Source: CALVGQ01 sp031551965 (GTDB lineage Bacteria > Bacillota_I > Bacilli_A > Erysipelotrichales > Erysipelotrichaceae). Taken from it: a stretch of DNA of 12,305 nt. Every line of letters begins with the position of its first letter. The first letter of the stretch is position 1. Made by a program: the position numbers and the translations under genes. The stretch lies in contig JAVBMW010000021.1 of NCBI GenBank assembly GCA_031551965.1, positions 1-12,305 on the forward strand. Reading direction: 5' to 3'. The notes beneath the pieces were generated by a model. That model was given only the letters and a program-made list of their open reading frames with translations, was not told where the DNA came from and did not search any database. Of this stretch, positions 7,428 to 12,305 are shown piece after piece.

Positions 7428-7455
7428 TTGAAAAAAATATTCTCTGGTTTATGAT
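7428..7455 (+). promoter_or_regulatory. Promoter of the SIS-domain gene
   Basis: TTGAAA (7428-7433) and TATGAT (7450-7455) are separated by 16 bases. A GATAAT at 7453-7458 is an alternative -10. The start would fall near 7462, at the AGGAGG site, giving a leader of only about 14 bases before the ATG at 7476. Confidence 0.5.
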
Positions 7456-7475
7456 AATTGTAGGAGGAAAGGAAT

Positions 7476-8180
7476 ATGGAAAATAAAGTCTATTCAACTG
7501 TCATTGAACTCATCGGTAAATTAGAAGCAACACAAAAGGAAAATGTCGAAAAAACAGCGAGATTATTCGCGGATTGTCTAAAAAATAAAGGTATGCTTCA
7601 AGCTTTTGGATCAGGACATTCTCAAGCAGGTGCATCGGAGTTATGTTTTAGAGCGGGCGGATTCATTCCTACTAAACAAATCAAAGAGCCTGCAGGGGGA
7701 GCTTATGAAGGAATTGAGGGTGTGGGAACATTTTTCATGAAAAAAGTAGATGTACGTGCAGAAGATGTCATCGTTTTGATTTCTAATTCAGGTAGAAATC
7801 CATTGCCCATTGAAATCGCGTTAGAATCAAAGAAAAAAGGGGCAAGTGTTGTCGCTATTACATCACTGGAAGCTTCTAGAAATTTAACATCAAAACACTC
7901 TTGTGGTAAAAATTTATGGCAAGTCGCAGATGTTGTGTTGGATAACTGTGTTATGGATGGAGATGCATCTTTAGAACTAGAAGGATTGGATACGCGTATC
8001 TGTGGTATGTCAGCGATCACAACAGCGATACTTGTTCAAGCGTGTGTTTATCGTGCTGCGGAAATGTTACTTGAAGAAGGAATTGTTCCACCAGTGTTCA
8101 AATCACAGAACATTGAAGGTGGAGCTGAGTATAATGATGCCCTATTAAAAGAATATTTTGATCGTATGTATCACATGTAA
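7476..8180 (+). CDS. SIS-domain protein, UPF0309 type
   Basis: Predicted phosphosugar-binding protein of the SIS (sugar isomerase) fold, cytoplasmic, 234 residues, close to the usual 240-250 for UPF0309. Visible features: FGSGHSQAGASELCFRAGG (44-62), the nucleotide/sugar-phosphate loop region; VLISNSGRNPLPIEIAL (100-116), the classic SIS SGRN signature; and VVAITSLEASRNLTSKH (125-141), with SSGK-like HSCGKNL (141-147), all typical of this family. The C-terminus ends with PPVFKSQNIEGGAEYN, which is also family-like. Start chosen at the ATG behind AGGAGG. Substrate unknown; relatives are thought to isomerise or bind amino-sugar phosphates. It has its own promoter and is followed by the T-box leader; no sugar-transport or other metabolic genes lie beside it to suggest a pathway. 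Confidence 0.85.
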   Translation: MENKVYSTVIELIGKLEATQKENVEKTARLFADCLKNKGMLQAFGSGHSQAGASELCFRAGGFIPTKQIKEPAGGAYEGIEGVGTFFMKKVDVRAEDVIVLISNSGRNPLPIEIALESKKKGASVVAITSLEASRNLTSKHSCGKNLWQVADVVLDNCVMDGDASLELEGLDTRICGMSAITTAILVQACVYRAAEMLLEEGIVPPVFKSQNIEGGAEYNDALLKEYFDRMYHM

Positions 8181-8200
8181 TAAAATATTTTCAAATGTAT

Positions 8201-8229
8201 TTGTGGTTTTAGTATTGTTGTGGTATATT
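8201..8229 (+). promoter_or_regulatory. hisS-aspS promoter
   Basis: TTGTGG (8201-8206), a 17-base spacer and TATATT (8224-8229), with TGG before it giving a TGN-extended -10. The expected start is near 8236, just before the T-box stem I sequences. Confidence 0.6.
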
Positions 8230-8235
8230 ATCAAT

Positions 8236-8460
8236 AGAAATTCACAGATCAAGAGGTTTTATTTAGAATTTTATAGAGAGGGAAGCATTGGTGAAAGCTT
8301 TCTAATGAATAAATAAAATTGACACTTGTGAGAAGTTATCTTGAAACTAAGTAGGGATAAACGAATCATCCTCGTTACGGATTAGAGTGCGTGTTTATTA
8401 ATGCGAACTAAGGTGGTACCGCGATGTTAAGTCGTCCTTAGATGAGGATGGCTTTTTTGT
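8236..8460 (+). promoter_or_regulatory. T-box riboswitch of the hisS-aspS operon, candidate specifier GACAC
   Basis: A transcription-attenuation leader that senses uncharged tRNA. The T-box sequence AAGGTGGTACCGCG (8410-8423) is complete. Stem I shows the AGAGAG region, a distal GGAAGC/GCUUUC stem (8281-8286 and 8297-8302) around a GGTG loop, and possible base pairing TCAAGA/TCTTGA (8249-8254, 8339-8344). An extended stem may form between 8255-8264 and 8311-8320. The specifier candidate follows at GACAC (8321-8325), reading GAC for Asp (followed by the usual A) or CAC for His. A stem III-like ATAAAC/GTTTAT pair brackets 8357-8397. The base pairing of stem I was done by eye and is tentative; the presence of a T-box is not. 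Confidence 0.93.
8431..8458 (+). terminator. T-box attenuator terminator
   Basis: GTCGTCCT (8431-8438) pairs with AGGATGGC (8445-8452) using two wobbles around a 6-base loop, followed by six T residues. It competes with the antiterminator formed by the T-box sequence just upstream. Confidence 0.85.
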
Positions 8461-8482
8461 TTATATAAAGGAGGAAAAATAA

Positions 8483-9763
8483 ATGAAGAATTATCAGACA
8501 GCTCGAGGAACTCAGGATATATTACCAGCTGAGGTCTACAAATGGCACCAAATTGAAGATTTGATTCGTCAACTTTGTATGGTTTATGGTTTTGATGAAA
8601 TCAGAACTCCTGTATTTGAAGACACAAAAGTATTTAAAAGAGAAAATGACAGTTCAGATATGGTCAATAAAGAAATGTATACTTTCACAATGAACGATGA
8701 AGATTCATTGACACTCCGACCAGAAGGGACTGCAGGGGTCGTGCGAAGCTTTGTGCAACACAAAATGTATGGAGCGATGGAAATGCCTGCAAAACTTTAC
8801 TATGTAGGTGAAATGTTCCGTTATGAAAGACCTCAAAAAGGAAGATATCGTCAATTCAATCAATTTGGAGTTGAAAATATTGGCATCAAATCACCTTTAG
8901 CGGATGCTGAGACGATTGCGTTAGGTTATAGCTTAGTAAAAGCACTTGGTTTAAATCAAGTTAAAGTGCTGATCAATACATTAGGAGATACAACCTCACG
9001 CAGTGCTTATCGAAGTGTGTTGAAAGATCACTTTGCAGGCTGCCTTGATGATTTATGTGGTGATTGTAAACGCCGCTATACACAAAACCCACTTCGACTA
9101 CTTGATTGTAAAGTAGATAAAGAACACCCTTCAATGAAATCAGTACCTAGTCTAATCGACTCATTAACAGATGAAAGTAAAGACTATTTTGCAGAAGTTT
9201 TAGCTGCATTAGATGCCTTAGAAATTCCATATGAAATTGATGATAAACTTGTCAGAGGATTAGATTATTACACTGATACGGTATTTGAAGTAGTATCAAC
9301 TCACCCTGAATCAGGTAGTCAGGCAACGGTATTTGCAGGGGGAAGATATGATGGTTTAGTTGAATACTTTGGCGGACAAGAAATGTCAGGAATCGGCTTT
9401 GCATTAGGAATCGAAAGATTACTGATTCTTGCTGAAGCAGAAGGAGTAGAACTTGCCTCAAAACCAGATGCAGATGTGTATGTTATTGCATTAGGTGATG
9501 TAAAAACGGCACCGCTTGCGATCGCTACCCAGTGTCGTGCCAATGGTTATATAACAGAGTGCAATTTAGTTCAACGATCTTTAAAGAGTCAGTTTAAATC
9601 AGTTGAACGTAAAAATGCTAAGGCAATCATTATCGTAGGGGAAGAAGAATTAAAACGAGGTGAAGTAAATATCAAATTTACACCATCTCAAACGCAAGTT
9701 TGCGTAAAACTAGAAAATATTATTGATACATTGGATGAAATGTTTCAATCAGAAGAGGAATAG
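8483..9763 (+). CDS. hisS: Histidyl-tRNA synthetase
   Basis: Class II synthetase that charges tRNA-His with histidine in the cytoplasm. The 426-residue product has the full bacterial length. Visible elements: ARGTQDILP (7-15) at the N-terminus, TLRPEGTAGVVRS (77-89), motif 2 around FRYERPQKGRYRQFNQFG (112-129), the His-specific LVRGLDYYTDTVFE (256-269), and motif 3 GIGFALGIERLL (303-314). The C-terminal anticodon-binding domain covers about 328-420. AAAGGAGG lies 9 bases before the ATG. Its leader is the T-box, so transcription should rise when uncharged tRNA-His (and perhaps tRNA-Asp) accumulates. Only three bases separate its stop from aspS, so the two are cotranscribed. Confidence 0.97.
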   Translation: MKNYQTARGTQDILPAEVYKWHQIEDLIRQLCMVYGFDEIRTPVFEDTKVFKRENDSSDMVNKEMYTFTMNDEDSLTLRPEGTAGVVRSFVQHKMYGAMEMPAKLYYVGEMFRYERPQKGRYRQFNQFGVENIGIKSPLADAETIALGYSLVKALGLNQVKVLINTLGDTTSRSAYRSVLKDHFAGCLDDLCGDCKRRYTQNPLRLLDCKVDKEHPSMKSVPSLIDSLTDESKDYFAEVLAALDALEIPYEIDDKLVRGLDYYTDTVFEVVSTHPESGSQATVFAGGRYDGLVEYFGGQEMSGIGFALGIERLLILAEAEGVELASKPDADVYVIALGDVKTAPLAIATQCRANGYITECNLVQRSLKSQFKSVERKNAKAIIIVGEEELKRGEVNIKFTPSQTQVCVKLENIIDTLDEMFQSEEE

Positions 9764-9766
9764 AAT

Positions 9767-11506
9767 ATGAAAAGAACTCATAGCTGTGGAGTATTAAATT
9801 TAGAATCAGTTGGTCAAGAAGTTACGTTAATCGGATGGGTCAGCAAACGCCGTAATTTAGGTAGTTTAGTATTCATCGATTTACGTGACCGTGCGGGGAT
9901 CACACAAATTACTTTTGATGAGGCCCATGCAGACTTAGTAAAAGAAGTACGGAATGAATATGTTTTACAAGTAACTGGTAAAGTAGTCGCAAAGGATGTA
10001 CCAAATCCAAAACTTAAAACAGGAGCGATCGAAGTTTTAGTAAGTTCAGTAAATATAATCAATAGTGCTGAAACGACACCGTTTATCATTGCGGAAGAAA
10101 CAGATGCATTAGAAGATACTCGTTTAAAATATCGTTACTTGGATTTAAGACGAGAAAATATTAAAAATAACTTAATGTTGCGTCATAAAGTTACAATGTG
10201 TGTACGTAATTATTTATCTAGTCTTGATTTTATTGAAATTGAAACACCAATTTTATGTAAATCAACACCAGAAGGAGCACGCGATTATTTGGTACCAAGT
10301 CGTATTTTCCAAGGCAAATTTTATGCTTTACCGCAATCTCCACAAATTTATAAGCAACTTTGTATGATTGGCGGACTTGAGAAGTACTTCCAAATCGCAA
10401 AATGTTTCCGTGATGAAGATTTACGTGCTGACCGTCAGCCAGAATTTACACAAATCGATATGGAAATGAGTTTTGTGGAGGAAGAAGATGTATGGAATAC
10501 AGTAGAAGGCTTAATGAAGCAAATCTTTAGCGAAATCAAAGGTATTGAATTAAATAACTTTCCTAGATTAACTTATACTGAATGTATGGCAAGATTTGGT
10601 AGTGATAAGCCAGATACTCGTTTTGAAATGGAACTTAATTTGATTTCAGATGTGTTCGCTAATACTGAATTTGAAGTATTTAAAAACATTTTGGCAGCTA
10701 ATGGCGAAATCAACGCAATTGTAGTAAAAGGGAAAGCTGATGCTTTCAGTCGCAAAGATATCGATAAACTGACAGATTTTGTAAAAATATATGGTGCAAA
10801 AGCTTTATCTTATCTTAAATATAATCAAAATGAAATCACTGGCTCGATTGCGAAAGTAATGAGCGATAGTGAAAAAAATACGATTATTAATAAACTTGAT
10901 CTTAAAGAGAATGACTTGGTCTTCATTGTTGCGGATAAGAAAAAAGTTTCTCAAACTTCATTGGGTGCATTACGTGTTAAATTAGGAAAAGACTTAAATT
11001 TAATTGATTCTGATAAATTTAATTTTTTATGGGTTACAAACTTCCCAATGTTTGAATATGTTGAAGAAGAAAATCGATTTGTCGCAGCCCATCATCCATT
11101 CACTTCTCCTAATTTGGAAGATATGGACAAATTGTTTGAAAATCAAGAAAATTGTTTCAGCCGCGCCTATGACTTAGTATTGAACGGTTATGAATTATTA
11201 AGTGGTTCGATCCGTATTCATGATCAAGCAGTTCAAGCTAAAGTGTTTGAAGCGATTGGAATGAGTCTAGAAGAAGCAAAGGAAAAATTTGGTTTCTTCC
11301 TTGAAGCATTTAAATATGGAACTCCGCCACATGGTGGGGTAGGTATTGGATTAGATCGTATCATCATGATCTTAACTGGTACAGAAAACATCCGTGATGT
11401 AGTAGCCTTCCCTAAAACGGCAAGTGCAGCAGATCTTATGAGTGAAGCACCTAATTTAGTAGATGAAAAACAACTGAAAGAGTTAAAAATCAAAATTGAA
11501 CACTAA
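9767..11506 (+). CDS. aspS: Aspartyl-tRNA synthetase, bacterial type
   Basis: Class II synthetase charging tRNA-Asp. The 579 residues include an N-terminal OB anticodon-binding domain (about 1-105), motif 2 FRDEDLRADRQPEF (214-227), TQIDMEMSF (228-236), a bacterial GAD insertion domain (about 285-420), HHPFTSP (442-448), and motif 3 GVGIGLDRIIMIL (524-536), followed by DVVAFPK (544-550). RRNLGSL (28-34) has Leu at position 31, as in E. coli-type discriminating enzymes, so specificity for tRNA-Asp alone is likely (inference). The ATG follows an AGAGGA site inside the end of hisS. In the sequence ELLSGSIRIH (476-485) the usual GGGS loop is altered, a minor deviation. Confidence 0.97.
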   Translation: MKRTHSCGVLNLESVGQEVTLIGWVSKRRNLGSLVFIDLRDRAGITQITFDEAHADLVKEVRNEYVLQVTGKVVAKDVPNPKLKTGAIEVLVSSVNIINSAETTPFIIAEETDALEDTRLKYRYLDLRRENIKNNLMLRHKVTMCVRNYLSSLDFIEIETPILCKSTPEGARDYLVPSRIFQGKFYALPQSPQIYKQLCMIGGLEKYFQIAKCFRDEDLRADRQPEFTQIDMEMSFVEEEDVWNTVEGLMKQIFSEIKGIELNNFPRLTYTECMARFGSDKPDTRFEMELNLISDVFANTEFEVFKNILAANGEINAIVVKGKADAFSRKDIDKLTDFVKIYGAKALSYLKYNQNEITGSIAKVMSDSEKNTIINKLDLKENDLVFIVADKKKVSQTSLGALRVKLGKDLNLIDSDKFNFLWVTNFPMFEYVEEENRFVAAHHPFTSPNLEDMDKLFENQENCFSRAYDLVLNGYELLSGSIRIHDQAVQAKVFEAIGMSLEEAKEKFGFFLEAFKYGTPPHGGVGIGLDRIIMILTGTENIRDVVAFPKTASAADLMSEAPNLVDEKQLKELKIKIEH

Positions 11507-11540
11507 ATATTTGAAGCATCTTCGGATGCTTTTAATATTT
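11505..11540 (+). terminator. hisS-aspS operon terminator
   Basis: AAGCATC (11514-11520), a stable TTCG loop and GATGCTT (11525-11531) form the core. Flanking AAATATT (11505-11511) and AATATTT (11534-11540) extend the stem with a 2-base interruption. The T tract is short (TTTT, then mixed), so some read-through into the 6S region is possible. Confidence 0.75.
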
Positions 11541-11595
11541 TAAGTGATAAGCATAAGAAAAATAATTGTCAAGAATACATTTTATTTTAACTAAG

Positions 11596-11604
11596 TGATA
11601 TACT
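11596..11604 (+). promoter_or_regulatory. 6S RNA promoter, extended -10
   Basis: TGATATACT contains TATACT (11599-11604) with the TGN extension. A -35 at the normal distance (11576-11581, TACATT) is poor. The predicted start, near 11611, falls at the first base of the 6S closing stem. Confidence 0.55.
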
Positions 11605-11610
11605 AATAAT

Positions 11611-11765
11611 ACCCTAAAGGATCACATATGTTTCCTACATTTTGATATATGGGAGTTCGGATGTTTTTACTTGGTGTGAATGCTGGCTGATGGTCAGAAT
11701 CCTAATAAGTGAAACAGAACACCCACCTGAGTAGCTCGGGAATAATATCAACCCTTTAGGGCAAA
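11611..11765 (+). ncRNA. ssrS: 6S RNA (probable)
   Basis: 6S RNA is a long imperfect hairpin that binds sigma-A RNA polymerase holoenzyme and mimics an open promoter in stationary phase. Here CCCTAAAGG (11612-11620) and CCTTTAGGG (11753-11761) pair perfectly to close an RNA of about 150 bases. Inside lie a GGTGT/ACACC pairing (around 11679 and 11720), an apical CUGGC/GUCAG hairpin (about 11683-11700), and on the 3' side a CCUGAG-UAG-CUCGGG hairpin next to the expected central bubble. The gene lies directly after aspS, the position of bsrA in B. subtilis. Evidence is structural and positional, not a covariance search. No clear terminator follows; the 3' end is estimated. Confidence 0.78.
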
Positions 11766-11795
11766 TTAAATCTTTACTATTCTACTTGAAAAGAC

Positions 11796-11824
11796 TTGAT
11801 AATTAAGCGTTTTCAATGTAAAAT
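11796..11824 (+). promoter_or_regulatory. yneF promoter
   Basis: TTGATA (11796-11801), a 17-base spacer and TAAAAT (11819-11824): the best-matched -35/-10 pair in the window. The start would be near 11831, before the GGTGGTGGG ribosome binding site. Confidence 0.7.
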
Positions 11825-11851
11825 ACTTTTATACGGATAGGTGGTGGGTAT

Positions 11852-12064
11852 ATGAGTAATTTCTGGTATTCAGTCATTTCTTTGATCATTGGATTAGTTA
11901 TCGGTGGTGGTCTTGGATATTATTTCACAAGAAAAATGTTTGAAAAACAAATGAAAGAAAATCCACCTGTAAACGAAAAAATGATTCGTGCAATGTTTAT
12001 GCAGATGGGACGCAAGCCATCTGAAGCACAAATTCGCCAAATCATGAAATCAATGGGACAATAA
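11852..12064 (+). CDS. yneF: YneF-family (UPF0154) small membrane protein
   Basis: A 70-residue protein with one N-terminal membrane segment (about residues 5-25, YSVISLIIGLVIGGGLGYYF) followed by a basic FTRKMFEKQM stretch and a conserved hydrophilic tail PPVNEKMIRAMFMQMGRKPSEAQIRQIMKSM. This layout and the PPxNEKMIR..MxQMGxKPSE pattern are the UPF0154 family, found across Firmicutes. Function unknown; it is probably a single-pass membrane protein with its tail in the cytoplasm. It starts at an ATG behind GGTGGTGGG, has its own promoter and is followed at once by a terminator, so it is a single-gene unit. Confidence 0.92.
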   Translation: MSNFWYSVISLIIGLVIGGGLGYYFTRKMFEKQMKENPPVNEKMIRAMFMQMGRKPSEAQIRQIMKSMGQ

Positions 12065-12090
12065 AAAGTACTTGAAAGAGTATTTTTTTT
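12064..12090 (+). terminator. yneF terminator
   Basis: AAAAGTACTT (12064-12073) pairs with GAGTATTTTT (12078-12087) with two wobbles around a 4-base GAAA loop, followed by T residues to 12090. The stem starts at the last base of the stop codon. Confidence 0.75.
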
Positions 12091-12232
12091 GTATCCTCTT
12101 TTTTATGTTTGTTTGTGGACTAATATAATTAATTAAGTCAAAGTTTTCTCAACCTTGTCTCAATGTTGTATCAAAATTTAGGTGAGTGACCTTTTTACTA
12201 GAATATTAAAAGTGAAAGGGAAGTGTGTAACT

Positions 12233-12305
12233 ATGTCAAAACAAACGATGAAACTCACAAATGATTTTCTATTCAAAAAATTCTTTAAATATCAAAATAT
12301 GAAAG
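12233..12305 (+). CDS. Start of a probable Rpn/PD-(D/E)XK nuclease-transposase family protein, truncated by the window
   Basis: Only 24 codons are visible: MSKQTMKLTNDFLFKKFFKYQNMK. The pattern KLTNDFLFKKFF is the opening motif of Rpn family recombination-promoting nucleases (the family annotated as PD-(D/E)XK transposases), where the stretch DxxFKxxF begins the nuclease fold. The catalytic residues lie beyond the edge. A modest GGGAAG ribosome binding site precedes the ATG by 9 bases. The 142 bases between the yneF terminator and this start contain no other recognisable gene; only a weak TAGAAT (12199-12204) could be a promoter element. Confidence 0.55.
   Translation, partial: MSKQTMKLTNDFLFKKFFKYQNMK

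Noticed and set aside
9252..9543. Minus-strand open frames within hisS, and similar ones in apt, aspS, the SIS gene and recJ
   Set aside because: They are shadows of strongly conserved coding sequences on the plus strand, with no ribosome binding sites or family features.
11786..11816. TTGAAAA/TTTTCAA inverted repeat as a 6S RNA terminator
   Set aside because: The loop is 17 bases, no T-run follows, and it overlaps the well-formed yneF promoter.
12176..12204. TTTAGG...TAGAAT as promoter of the Rpn-like gene
   Set aside because: The -35 matches only about half the consensus and no extension supports the -10; too weak to list as a feature.

Overview
The window is AT-rich, with strong Shine-Dalgarno sites, a T-box leader and the gene order recJ-apt-relA ... 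hisS-aspS-6S RNA. That order is the familiar Firmicutes (Bacillota) layout, also seen in Bacillus subtilis. Protein wording and low GC suggest a low-GC gut-type Firmicute, possibly of the Erysipelotrichia/Coprobacillus kind, but no 16S or other species marker is present, so the lineage is inference.

Left edge (1 to about 1320): the 5' part of an IS1182-type insertion sequence. Its transposase is on the minus strand and runs off the window. Its upstream region carries interleaved inverted repeats around its own promoter. A short segment without a recognisable gene and with an orphan terminator (about 1320-1452) separates it from the core genes.

Core block 1 (1491-5959): recJ (DHH exonuclease), a terminator, then apt and relA from an extended -10 promoter, closed by a terminator. 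Apt makes AMP from adenine, and Rel makes and degrades (p)ppGpp, so this block joins DNA repair with purine and stringent-response metabolism.

Middle accessory interval (5960-8180): an AraC-type regulator with a C-terminal GyrI-like ligand domain, a coupled 154-residue protein that looks PUA-like, and a UPF0309-type SIS-domain protein. In B. subtilis, dtd and lytH lie between relA and hisS; here these three genes do.

Core block 2 (8201-11540): a T-box leader whose candidate specifier reads GACAC, containing both GAC (Asp) and CAC (His), followed by hisS and aspS three bases apart, then a strong hairpin terminator.

Right end (11596-12305): a likely 6S RNA in the same aspS-downstream position as B. 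subtilis bsrA, then yneF (UPF0154 small membrane protein) with its own promoter and terminator, and finally the first 24 codons of what looks like an Rpn/PD-(D/E)XK nuclease-transposase family protein cut by the window edge. No CRISPR array, tRNA, rRNA or obvious new defence system was seen. The points most worth checking are the overlapping Asp/His T-box specifier, the nested read-through-protection hairpins of the IS, and the AraC/PUA-like pair.
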